A DNA stretch of 64,000 nucleotides, from NCBI RefSeq assembly GCF_024158035.1, contig NZ_JAMZEK010000003.1, forward strand, positions 124,001-188,000, given 5' to 3'. Below the pieces are notes generated by a model, which had not been told where the DNA came from, did not search any database, and saw only the letters and a list, made by a program, of their open reading frames with translations. The position numbers and the translations under genes are program-made. This DNA is from Dyella lutea. Lineage in GTDB: Bacteria > Pseudomonadota > Gammaproteobacteria > Xanthomonadales > Rhodanobacteraceae. Positions 57,023 through 64,000 of this stretch are shown in pieces (the stretch's first letter is position 1; each line of letters begins with the position of its first letter).

Positions 57023-57505
57023 ATGAGCGTTGTCCTGGATCGACGTACCGCGCTGCTTCCCGGGCGCTTCGAGTTCCTCATGGGGCTGTATGCCGAGAAC
57101 TATCATCGGCTTGCACGGCTGTTTGCTCCCCAGGAGCTCTCTCCCGGACGCTACGTGTCGAGCATCGACGATGGTCTGGATGTGCACCTGCAGGTGCTGG
57201 AACGCCATCCTTACACACTCGAGCTGGAACTGACCTACGACCTGGTCGACGAGCAGACCGGGCTGCGCACGCCGTCAGCGCAGCTGCGGGTATACACGGA
57301 TGCGCACGTGGCCGAGGCGCTGCACTGTCATCCCGGACGGCACCTATGGCAGGTGCTCGGTCCGTTTCCGCCAGCGCGCACGGTGCTGCAGCACCGGCTG
57401 CGGATGAATGGGTTCCTGACCCGCTGGCTGGAATACCTGGCCGAGCAGGGGCATTCGCTGGGCACGCTGGAGTGCGAGCGGGAGCCGCCGGCCCCGGTGG
57501 GGTGA
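57023..57505 (+). CDS. DUF1249 family protein (YqiB-like)
   Basis: A 160-residue cytoplasmic protein without signal or membrane segment. LMGLYAENYHRLARLF, LTYDLVDE, LRVYTDAHVAEAL and NGFLTRWLEYLAEQGHSL match the DUF1249 family, whose function is unknown. It follows ppsR by 25 bases with GAGGAG upstream and may be co-transcribed with it. Confidence 0.85.
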   Translation: MSVVLDRRTALLPGRFEFLMGLYAENYHRLARLFAPQELSPGRYVSSIDDGLDVHLQVLERHPYTLELELTYDLVDEQTGLRTPSAQLRVYTDAHVAEALHCHPGRHLWQVLGPFPPARTVLQHRLRMNGFLTRWLEYLAEQGHSLGTLECEREPPAPVG

Positions 57506-57534
57506 GCGAGGGCGCGCCGCGCGAATCGCGGGCA

Positions 57535-57561
57535 ACAAAAAACCCGCGCAAGGCGGGCTTC
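57535..57561 (-). terminator. Rho-independent terminator of the minus-strand tRNA group
   Basis: On the minus strand AAGCCCGC pairs with GCGGGTTT around CTTGC, followed by TTTTG. It may also act on the end of the DUF1249 transcript. Confidence 0.75.
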
Positions 57562-57568
57562 TCGTAAG

Positions 57569-57645
57569 TGGCGGAGCGGACGGGACTCGAACCCGCGACC
57601 TCCGGCGTGACAGGCCAGCATTCTAACCGACTGAACTACCGCTCC
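57569..57645 (-). tRNA. tRNA-Asp (GTC), copy 2
   Basis: Identical to the plus-strand tRNA-Asp at 45559-45635 over all 77 bases including CCA. Third gene of the Ala-Glu-Asp group. Confidence 0.96.
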
Positions 57646-57699
57646 ACGTTTTGCTACAGCTAACCTTCCATCGCTTTCGCGAATCGGCGGGTTCCAACT

Positions 57700-57775
57700 T
57701 GGCGTCCCCACGGGGATTCGAACCCCGGTCGCCACCGTGAAAGGGTGGTGTCCTAGGCCTCTAGACGATGGGGAC
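57700..57775 (-). tRNA. tRNA-Glu (TTC)
   Basis: A 76-base cloverleaf with encoded CCA. Acceptor GTCCCCA/TGGGGAC, anticodon loop CTTTCAC between CCACC and GGTGG giving anticodon TTC. Second gene of the group; its U13 is a target of the TruD encoded in this window. Confidence 0.96.
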
Positions 57776-57783
57776 AAATAAGT

Positions 57784-57859
57784 TGGTGGAGCCAGGCGGG
57801 ATCGAACCGCCGACCTCCTGCATGCCATGCAGGCGCTCTCCCAGCTGAGCTATGGCCCC
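57784..57859 (-). tRNA. tRNA-Ala (GGC)
   Basis: A 76-base cloverleaf with encoded CCA. Acceptor GGGGCCA/TGGCTCC, anticodon stem CCTGC/GCAGG, loop ATGGCAT giving anticodon GGC. First gene after the promoter. Confidence 0.96.
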
Positions 57860-57876
57860 GCCGCTGGAAGCCCGAA

Positions 57877-57905
57877 AGAATAGGCAGGGTTCGCGATTCC
57901 GTCAA
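57877..57905 (-). promoter_or_regulatory. Promoter of the tRNA-Ala-Glu-Asp group
   Basis: On the minus strand TTGACG (57905-57900), exactly 17 bases, then TATTCT (57882-57877). The predicted start is about 12 bases before tRNA-Ala. AT-rich sequence upstream could act as an UP element. Confidence 0.85.
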
Positions 57906-58016
57906 GCGAAATTTTCAAAAATTTTCACTCGGCTTGCGTGGAGCGTTTCAGCATTCATCGCATCCGTTTGTCGGCTCCAGCAACTAAGCTGGAGGCAGGC
58001 TCTTGTGGGACCGCGC

Positions 58017-59759
58017 ATGCACGAGATCGGCTTCATCCGCGACTTGGCGATCGTGATGATCGTGGCTGGTGCCACGACCATCGTGTTCCACCGTCTGCGC
58101 CAGCCGGTGCTGCTCGGGTACATCCTTGCCGGTGTGCTGATAGGCCCCCACACCCCGGGCGTGCTGGTGGCCGATCCCCGCACCATCGACGACATCTCCA
58201 ATCTCGGCGTCGTGCTGCTGATGTTTACCCTTGGCCTCGAGTTCAGCATCCGCAAGCTGCGTGAGGTGGGTCTTGGCATTCTGCTCGTCGCCGTGGCCGA
58301 GGTCGGGGTGATGCTCTGGATCGGCTACGGTCTGGGCGAGGCATTTGGCTGGCATGGCACCGATGCCTTGTTCCTGGGCGGCATCGTGGCGCTGTCGTCC
58401 ACGATGGTGGCGACACGGACCCTCGCCGAGGGGGGGCTGGGCGATCGCCCGTTTGCGCGCCTAGTCGTCGGTTTGCTGGTCGCCGAGGACATGCTGACCA
58501 TCGTATTGCTGACCATGCTCACCGCCGTGGCGATCGGCGGTTCAGTGGAGGCGTCGACGGCGTTCACGCTGATCGGCCATCTCGGACTCTTCGTCGTGGC
58601 GGGGATGATCGTCGGCCTGCTGCTGGTGCCGCGGCTGGTCGATTACGTGGCTGGCTTCGGCCGGTCCGAAGTGTTGCTGGTCAGCACCCTTGGTTTGTGC
58701 TTCGGGGCGAGCCTGTTTGCTGCCTGGATGGGGTTTTCGGTGGCACTCGGCGCATTCCTCATGGGCGCAGTGGTGGCCGAGGCGCGCAGTGCGGGCCAGG
58801 TAATGCGCCTGATCGAGCCGCTACGCGACATGTTCGCTGCGCTGTTCTTCGTGGCGATCGGCTTGAAGATCGATCCGGTCATGCTGGCGCAATATGCGCT
58901 GCCGGCTCTGCTGATCGCCTCCGTGGTGATGGTGGGCAAGACAGTGGCCTGCAGTCTTGGCGTGTTCGTGATTGGCCATGACCCGCGTACCGCGGTGCGC
59001 ACGGGGGTCAGCATGGCCCAGATCGGCGAATTTTCCTTCGTGATCGCGACGCTGGGCCTGTCGCTGGGAGCAGTCAGCGACTTCATCTACCCGGTCGCGG
59101 TGGCCGTTTCGGTGATCTGCATGGCGCTGTCGCCATACCTGGTCCGCTCGGCCGATGGGTTGGTCGATGGCCTGCGCCGTGTCGCGCCATCGTCCCTCAG
59201 CCTGCTGGCCACCAGCTATAGCGGCTGGCTCGAAAACCTGCGGCCGGTCGATGAGAACGCCGCGTTGGCCGCGATGCTGCGACGCCTGCTCGTGCACATC
59301 GCGGTGAACGTGATGCTCGTGGTGACGTTGTTCGTGGTGGGGGCCTACGTCAACGCCCACAACTGGGCCTGGTTCTCGCAACTGGGTCTTTCGCGTGACG
59401 CCAGGCACGCGGTGATCTGGGCGACTGCGCTGTTCCTGTCGCTGCCGCTGTTGATAGCGGTCTATCGCAAGGCCGAGGCGCTCGGCATGCTGCTTGCCGA
59501 GCTGGGTATCCGGGAGCGTCACGCGGGTGCCTACACCCGTGCCATCCGCAGCGTGCTGGCCAGGCTGATTCCCCTGGCCACATTGTTCGCTCTAGCGGTT
59601 CTGGTGGGGGCGCTCGGCTCGACCATCCTGCCTCCCCGCGGTATCGCCCTGTCCCTGGCGGCTGCGGGGGTACTTCTGGCGGTGGTGATGTGGCGGGGGC
59701 TGGTCAAGGTGCACGCGAGGCTGCAGGCGGCCCTGCGGGACACGATTGCCAAGCAGTGA
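58017..59759 (+). CDS. Kef-type (CPA2) cation:proton antiporter without RCK domain
   Basis: A 580-residue inner-membrane protein. The N-terminal 390 residues are a CPA2 exchanger: LLGYILAGVLIGPHTPG, LGVVLLMFTLGLEFS, ALSSTMVATRTLAEGG, GAFLMGAVVAEA and ALFFVAIGLKID. After about 400 there is no TrkA-N/RCK domain; instead about four more hydrophobic helices follow (420-575) and a short basic tail. It could exchange K+ or Na+ for protons. The start is ATG at 58017 (GGGA six bases before) or GTG at 58005 (GGAGG nine bases before). Confidence 0.88.
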   Translation: MHEIGFIRDLAIVMIVAGATTIVFHRLRQPVLLGYILAGVLIGPHTPGVLVADPRTIDDISNLGVVLLMFTLGLEFSIRKLREVGLGILLVAVAEVGVMLWIGYGLGEAFGWHGTDALFLGGIVALSSTMVATRTLAEGGLGDRPFARLVVGLLVAEDMLTIVLLTMLTAVAIGGSVEASTAFTLIGHLGLFVVAGMIVGLLLVPRLVDYVAGFGRSEVLLVSTLGLCFGASLFAAWMGFSVALGAFLMGAVVAEARSAGQVMRLIEPLRDMFAALFFVAIGLKIDPVMLAQYALPALLIASVVMVGKTVACSLGVFVIGHDPRTAVRTGVSMAQIGEFSFVIATLGLSLGAVSDFIYPVAVAVSVICMALSPYLVRSADGLVDGLRRVAPSSLSLLATSYSGWLENLRPVDENAALAAMLRRLLVHIAVNVMLVVTLFVVGAYVNAHNWAWFSQLGLSRDARHAVIWATALFLSLPLLIAVYRKAEALGMLLAELGIRERHAGAYTRAIRSVLARLIPLATLFALAVLVGALGSTILPPRGIALSLAAAGVLLAVVMWRGLVKVHARLQAALRDTIAKQ

Positions 59760-59928
59760 CCCTGGTCACGTCCGCCGCTGGAGGACGAAAGGGAACCTTT
59801 CCCGGGGGCGAGGGTCGCAGGCCTCGTGTCGTTGCCAAGCGCTGGCGGCGGCCGCACAATGAACGGCCAGCCTCCGGGTCGGAGGCTTGTCCGGCGCCGC
59901 CGGCATATTCCATATGAGGGAGTCTCGA

Positions 59929-60696
59929 ATGAAGCATTTTCTGCGTCCCACGCTCACGGCGGCCGCTCTGGCCGTGGCGCTGGGCATGACCGCCGGCGCC
60001 CATGCGCAGGCAGCCAAGTCCTCCGCGGCCGGCAAGGTCGACAAGACCAAGGCCAGCTACGTGGTGGGTTGGGACCTGGCCAGCTCGCTCCCGCCGCTGG
60101 TGCGTGACGAAGTCGACCCGGCTACGGTGGCGCGCGCCGTGCAGTCCGCGCTATCCGGTCAGAAGCCGACGATGAGCGAGGACGAGTACAAGCAGGTCAA
60201 GCAGGCGTTCATCGCCAACCTGCAGGCCAAGGCGAAGGCCCAGTACGAGAAGGTGGCCGCGCAGAACGAGTCCGAGGGCAAGGCGTTCCTCGCCAAGAAC
60301 AAGACCAAGCCGGGCGTCAAGACCACCGCCTCCGGCCTGCAGTACGAGGTGATTTCCGCCGGTAGCGGCCCGCGCCCCGGCCCGAACGATACGGTGCAGA
60401 TCGCCTACACCGGCACGTTCGTGAATGGCGAAAAGTTCGATGCTTCGGCGGATCATCCGGAACCGAAGGGCGGTACCTCCGTGCCGATTCCGTTGGCTGG
60501 CGTGATCCCCGGGTTCCGCGAAGGCCTGATGCTCATGCAGACCGGCGCCCACTACAAGCTGTTCATCCCGTCGAGCCTGGCCTACGGCGCGCAGCCGGGC
60601 AACGGCTTCCCGCCGAACGAGACGCTGATCTTCGACGTCACGCTCGAGAAGACCGGTCCGACCCCGGCAGGTCAGGCCCAGGGCCCGGGCAACTGA
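59929..60696 (+). CDS. FkpA-like periplasmic FKBP peptidyl-prolyl isomerase
   Basis: A 255-residue exported isomerase/chaperone. A Sec signal spans residues 1-25 (ending GAHA-QA). The N-terminal dimerisation part (about 35-120) begins KASYVVGWDLASSL and is rich in Ala/Lys helices. The FKBP domain (about 130-245) has SGLQYEVISAG, DTVQIAYTGTFVNGEKFDAS, VIPGFREGLMLMQTG and IPSSLAYGAQ. The ATG at 59929 follows GGGAG. A terminator follows. Confidence 0.93.
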   Translation: MKHFLRPTLTAAALAVALGMTAGAHAQAAKSSAAGKVDKTKASYVVGWDLASSLPPLVRDEVDPATVARAVQSALSGQKPTMSEDEYKQVKQAFIANLQAKAKAQYEKVAAQNESEGKAFLAKNKTKPGVKTTASGLQYEVISAGSGPRPGPNDTVQIAYTGTFVNGEKFDASADHPEPKGGTSVPIPLAGVIPGFREGLMLMQTGAHYKLFIPSSLAYGAQPGNGFPPNETLIFDVTLEKTGPTPAGQAQGPGN

Positions 60697-60724
60697 TCCA
60701 GGTTCTTTTCCCGAGCTGAACTGG

Positions 60725-60760
60725 AAGAGGGCGCGAAGCGATTCGCGCCCTCTCTCGTTT
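60725..60760 (+). terminator. Rho-independent terminator after the FkpA-like gene
   Basis: GAGGGCGCGAA (60727-60737) pairs with TTCGCGCCCTC (60742-60752), followed by TCTCGTTT. Confidence 0.82.
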
Positions 60761-60782
60761 GCGGCTGCGGCCGCTGGCCGGC

Positions 60783-60791
60783 TGCTACAAT
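60783..60791 (+). promoter_or_regulatory. Extended -10 promoter of ugd
   Basis: TGCTACAAT fits the extended -10 pattern; no good -35 is visible. The leader to ugd is about 25 bases. Confidence 0.45.
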
Positions 60792-60821
60792 TGGAATTTA
60801 TCTTCAGGGACGCATGAGGCG

Positions 60822-62162
60822 ATGAAAGTCACCATCTTCGGCACGGGTTACGTAGGTCTGGTCACGGGCGCGTGCCTCGCGGAAATGGGCAACCACGTGG
60901 TGTGCGTGGACGTCGATGAAGCGAAGGTGGCGCGCCTGAAGAACGGTGAAATTCCGATCTTCGAGCCCGGACTGGAGCCGATGGTGCTTCGCAATCACGA
61001 GGAAGGTCAGCTCGACTTCACGACAGATCCCGCGCCGGCGATCAGGCATGGCGAAGTGATCTTCATCGCGGTGGGTACGCCTCCCGACGAAGACGGCAGT
61101 GCCGACCTTCAGTACGTGCTGGCAGTGGCTCGCACGATTGGCCGTCTGCTCGAGCGCTATACGGTGATCGTCAACAAGTCGACCGTGCCGGTGGGGACTG
61201 CGGACCGCGTGCGCGCCGCGGTCGCCGAAGAGCTCGCCGGGCGCGGCGTGCAGGTGCCGTTCGATGTGGTCTCCAACCCCGAGTTCCTCAAGGAAGGAGA
61301 CGCTGTCGAGGACTGCCTCCGGCCGGATCGCATCGTGCTCGGCAGCGACAGCGAAAAGGCGGTCGCGGTGATGCGCAAGCTCTACGCACCTTTCAATCGC
61401 AACCACGACCGCACCGTGCTGATGGACGTCCGCTCCGCCGAGCTGACCAAGTACGCGGCCAACGCCATGCTGGCGACCAAGATCAGCTTCATGAACGAGA
61501 TCGCCAATATCGCCGAGCGGGTGGGAGCGGACGTGGAGTTGGTGCGACAGGGTATCGGATCGGATCCGCGTATCGGCTATCACTTCATCTACCCCGGGGC
61601 GGGCTATGGCGGTTCCTGTTTTCCCAAGGATGTCCAGGCACTGGAGCGCACCGCCCGGGCCCACGGCTACGAGGCCCGGCTGCTGGGTGCAGTAGAGCAG
61701 GTCAACCGGAGCCAGAAGGAAAAGCTGTTCGAGCTGATCCGCCGTCATTTCGATGGCCAGCTGGCCGGCAAGACCGTGGCACTGTGGGGTTTGGCGTTCA
61801 AGCCCAATACCGATGACATGCGCGAGGCATCCAGTCGGCGCCTCATGGAGATGCTCTGGGACGCGGGTGCCCGGGTGCGCGCCTTCGATCCGGAAGCGGC
61901 GGACGAAACCCGGCGCATTTACGGCGATCGCAACGACCTGGTGCTGTGCGAGCACCCGTACGAGGCGCTCGAGGGAGCCGACGCGCTGGCGATCGTCACC
62001 GAGTGGAAAGCCTTCCGCAGTCCCGATTTTGACCGTATCAAGGCGGCACTGGGCACCCCGGTCATCTTTGATGGGCGCAACCTCTACGCCCCGGCAGCGG
62101 TAGAGGAGGCGGGACTTGCCTATTACGGCATTGGCCGCGGCCGCAGCTTGAGCAGGGGCTGA
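60822..62162 (+). CDS. ugd: UDP-glucose 6-dehydrogenase
   Basis: A 446-residue enzyme that oxidises UDP-glucose to UDP-glucuronate for capsule, exopolysaccharide or lipid A modification. The NAD-binding [17 protein letters not shown] is at residues 6-22; the catalytic Cys is C266 in [11 protein letters not shown], with the Lys in [17 protein letters not shown]. The ATG at 60822 fits. slyX follows after 5 bases. Confidence 0.96.
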   Translation: MKVTIFGTGYVGLVTGACLAEMGNHVVCVDVDEAKVARLKNGEIPIFEPGLEPMVLRNHEEGQLDFTTDPAPAIRHGEVIFIAVGTPPDEDGSADLQYVLAVARTIGRLLERYTVIVNKSTVPVGTADRVRAAVAEELAGRGVQVPFDVVSNPEFLKEGDAVEDCLRPDRIVLGSDSEKAVAVMRKLYAPFNRNHDRTVLMDVRSAELTKYAANAMLATKISFMNEIANIAERVGADVELVRQGIGSDPRIGYHFIYPGAGYGGSCFPKDVQALERTARAHGYEARLLGAVEQVNRSQKEKLFELIRRHFDGQLAGKTVALWGLAFKPNTDDMREASSRRLMEMLWDAGARVRAFDPEAADETRRIYGDRNDLVLCEHPYEALEGADALAIVTEWKAFRSPDFDRIKAALGTPVIFDGRNLYAPAAVEEAGLAYYGIGRGRSLSRG

Positions 62163-62167
62163 TCAGC

Positions 62168-62392
62168 ATGGCCCCGGACCGTCCCGATCTCGAGCAACGG
62201 TTGACCGAGCTGGAGGTCAGGCTGACCTTCATCGACGACACGGTGCATGCGCTGGGGACCGCCGAGGCCGAACAGGCGTTGCGGATTGCCGCACTCGAGC
62301 GCATCGTGCGCGACCTGCGAACCGAATTGGCCTTGGTACGGGTGGGGGCTGGCAGTGACGCTCAAGACGAGCCGCCGCCGCCGCACTACTGA
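62168..62392 (+). CDS. slyX: SlyX family protein
   Basis: A 74-residue coiled-coil protein: LEQRLTELEVRLTFIDDTVHAL at residues 8-29 and a second heptad run to about 55, ending in the family's PPPPHY tail. Function is unknown. Likely co-transcribed with ugd, which is unusual company for slyX. Confidence 0.9.
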   Translation: MAPDRPDLEQRLTELEVRLTFIDDTVHALGTAEAEQALRIAALERIVRDLRTELALVRVGAGSDAQDEPPPPHY

Positions 62393-62416
62393 ATCATCAC
62401 GGAGACGAATCGAAGC

Positions 62417-62965
62417 ATGGGCGACTCCTTGCGCGACCAGTTGCTGAAGAGTGGCATCGTCAAACAGGTCAGGGACGAGCGTCGAACCGCGCCGCCCGGG
62501 GCCCGGCCGAAGCCGGCCAAAACCGGTCGGCGCGATGGCGGGCGTCGTGCCGACGGTAGCGAGATCGATCTGGCCAAGGCGTACGCCATTCGGGCGCAGA
62601 CCGAAGCCGCCGAGCGGCGCAAGGCGGAACAGGAGGCAGCCGAGCGGGCGCGCGTCAAGCGTGAGCGGCGGAACCTGGTTCAGAAGCTGCTCGAAGGGCA
62701 GGCGCTGAACAAGCCGGAGGCCGATCAGGCCCGTCACTTCGAGTACGGTGGCAAGATCCGTCGCGTCTACGTGGACGCGGGCCAGTTGCTGGCACTGAAC
62801 GCGGGCGAGCTGGGGGTGATTCAGTTTGCCGGGCGCTACCTCCTGGTCAGTCGTGCCGTGGCCGATCAGGTGAAGGTGGTTGACCCGGAGGCCTTGGCAC
62901 TGGTCGTCGACCCGGACGCACCGGATTCGTCCAACGACGGCGTGCCAGACGACCTGGTCTGGTAA
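62417..62965 (+). CDS. DUF2058 family protein (YaiL-like)
   Basis: A 182-residue, highly charged protein. It begins MGDSLRDQLLKSGIVKQ, as in YaiL, followed by a basic low-complexity region and a Glu/Arg/Ala-rich helix (about 55-90), then a small folded C terminus (FEYGGKIRRVYVDAGQLLALNAGELGVI, given in parts: residues 107-135). The family is linked to nucleoprotein or polyamine roles without firm proof. Follows slyX by 24 bases. Confidence 0.87.
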   Translation: MGDSLRDQLLKSGIVKQVRDERRTAPPGARPKPAKTGRRDGGRRADGSEIDLAKAYAIRAQTEAAERRKAEQEAAERARVKRERRNLVQKLLEGQALNKPEADQARHFEYGGKIRRVYVDAGQLLALNAGELGVIQFAGRYLLVSRAVADQVKVVDPEALALVVDPDAPDSSNDGVPDDLVW

Positions 62966-62970
62966 CGCGG

Positions 62971-62996
62971 GGCACCGGCGGCAGCGCCTCGGTGCC
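62971..62996. terminator. Hairpin between converging genes
   Basis: GGCACCG (62971-62977) pairs with CGGTGCC (62990-62996). There is no T run on either side, so it is a weak candidate terminator. Confidence 0.35.
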
Positions 62997-63008
62997 GGTT
63001 CGGGCGGC

Positions 63009-64000
63009 TCAGCCCGCGTCGAACCTGGGTGACTCGCGCAGCTCGGGCAGGTCCCAGCCGGCCTTTGGCGTAAAGCGGATGCCGTGGACCCTGGCCAGTT
63101 TTTCCAGTCGCCCCCTGATCGCCTCGACCCCCTCACCGCGCGCGTAGGTGATCGGGCCGCCGCGGAACGGTGCGAAACCCGTGCCGAAGATAACGCCCGC
63201 ATCGAGCAGATCCGCGTCGTCGACCACACCCTCGGCAAGACAGGCGACCGCTTCGTTCACCATGGGCAGGATCATGCGATCCTGCAGGTCGGTGGCCGGA
63301 GTGTAGTCCGGGTCGACTTCGGGCTTCTTCGGTTTGCCGTCTTCCCAGATGTAGAGGCCGGCCCCGTCTTTCTTGCCGCGCTTCCCGGCTTCGAGGCGAT
63401 CCTCGATTCCCGGAGGCAGCTCGAGGCCAAGGAACGGGGCCAGCTCCTTGCCTACCGAGGCGCACACATCCAGACCGACCGTGTCGGCCAGCTCGATCGG
63501 GCCCATCGGCATGCCGAATTTCTTTGCCTCGCGGTCAAGCACCGGCCCCGGCACGCCCTCGCTGTAAAGACGCAAGGACTCAAGCAGGTAGGGCATGAGA
63601 ATACGGTTGACCAGGAAGCCCGGCGTGCCCTTCACTGCGACCGGCAGCTTGCCAAGAGCCTTGCAGAAGGCCAGTGCGCGCTTCTCCACGGCCGCGTCGA
63701 GCCCCTCGTGCCGCACCACTTCGACCAGCGGCATCTGTGCCACCGGGTTGAAGAAATGCAGACCCAGGAAGCGCTGGGGATGTGCCAGCGAGGTGCTCAG
63801 CTCGTCCAGGGGGATGCTCGAGGTGTTGCTGGCCAGGATTTCACTGGCCTGGAACTGCGGCTCGATCACCGCATACAGTGCCCGTTTGGCCTCCGCGTTT
63901 TCGAAGATCGCTTCGATCGCCAGATCGGCTTCGGCTACGCCTTTGCCCTCGACATCTGCGCGCAGACGGCGCACGGCAGACTCGATCTTTTCCTGCGTCT
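63009..64000 (-). CDS. 3-hydroxyacyl-CoA dehydrogenase part of a FadB/FadJ-type protein (partial)
   Basis: The last 330 codons of a fatty-acid oxidation enzyme; the start lies beyond the window edge and the frame is open to base 64000. Visible: the NAD-binding tail (DLAIEAIFENAEAKRALY), SNTSSIPLDELSTSL, the catalytic HFFNPV in RFLGLHFFNPVAQMPLVEVV, and the two C-terminal HCDH domains (GFLVNRILMPYLLESLRLY and VIFGTGFAPFRGGPITYA). The C-terminal layout and the FRGG motif fit the multifunctional FadB/FadJ alpha subunit, but the hydratase half is not visible, so a stand-alone dehydrogenase cannot be excluded. Confidence 0.88.
   Translation of the reverse strand, partial: TQEKIESAVRRLRADVEGKGVAEADLAIEAIFENAEAKRALYAVIEPQFQASEILASNTSSIPLDELSTSLAHPQRFLGLHFFNPVAQMPLVEVVRHEGLDAAVEKRALAFCKALGKLPVAVKGTPGFLVNRILMPYLLESLRLYSEGVPGPVLDREAKKFGMPMGPIELADTVGLDVCASVGKELAPFLGLELPPGIEDRLEAGKRGKKDGAGLYIWEDGKPKKPEVDPDYTPATDLQDRMILPMVNEAVACLAEGVVDDADLLDAGVIFGTGFAPFRGGPITYARGEGVEAIRGRLEKLARVHGIRFTPKAGWDLPELRESPRFDAG

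Overview
The window is a stretch of core chromosome from a GC-rich gammaproteobacterium of the Xanthomonadales, most likely a member of the Rhodanobacteraceae (Rhodanobacter, Dyella, Luteibacter or Frateuria type). This placement rests on gene content and order: a hisDCBHAF-hisIE operon with a fused HisB, a Tat-exported high-potential iron-sulfur protein, a kynurenine-type dioxygenase, a cyo quinol oxidase, nlpD without rpoS, and a REP element with a GTAG foot. No phage, IS element, CRISPR array, integrase or foreign-looking island is visible.

Layout. (1) 1-5072: the histidine operon, mostly with overlapping start and stop codons, interrupted between hisC and hisB by an inverted pair of REP palindromes. 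(2) 5079-8055, minus strand: methionine salvage genes mtnB-mtnD-mtnC followed by an exported caspase-like C13 peptidase, with a palindromic candidate operator in front of mtnB. (3) 8222-13944: HiPIP, a structured non-coding stretch, two APC amino-acid permeases, a NUDIX hydrolase, 3-hydroxyanthranilate dioxygenase and an exported fasciclin-domain protein. (4) 14040-17857, minus strand: parE and an aminopeptidase P. (5) 17996-21954: cyoABCD. (6) 22174-34211: pyrG-kdsA-(membrane protein)-eno-ftsB-ispD-ispF-mgtE-truD, smr, surE-pcm-yqaA-nlpD, the classic proteobacterial cluster with mgtE inserted and rpoS missing. (7) 34230-37566: an Mth938-like gene and yhbY divergent from rlmE-ftsH. (8) 37795-38738: six tRNA genes. 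(9) 38819-47624: tig-clpP-clpX-lon-hupB, tRNA-Val, tRNA-Asp, ppiD, a protein quality-control block. (10) 47703-52394: mltD and gloB (minus), yafS-like, rnhA and dnaQ (plus), and a PP2C phosphatase (minus). (11) 52506-57505: tRNA-Ser, a TetR regulator, ppsA divergent from ppsR, and a DUF1249 gene. (12) 57569-57859: three minus-strand tRNAs from one strong promoter. (13) 58017-64000: an unusual Kef-type antiporter, FkpA-like PPIase, ugd, slyX, a DUF2058 gene and the end of a fadB/fadJ-type gene cut by the window edge.

Most genes are housekeeping and their order matches other gammaproteobacteria, so assignments are secure. The more interesting signals are regulatory or architectural: the REP pair inside the his operon, the mtnB and TetR palindromes, two mutually exclusive hairpins after ftsH, an internal promoter in the tRNA cluster, a sigma-32-like site before tig, three TTG starts backed by ribosome binding sites, the C13 peptidase attached to methionine salvage, and the antiporter whose regulatory domain is replaced by membrane segments. 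I see no clear undescribed multi-gene system.
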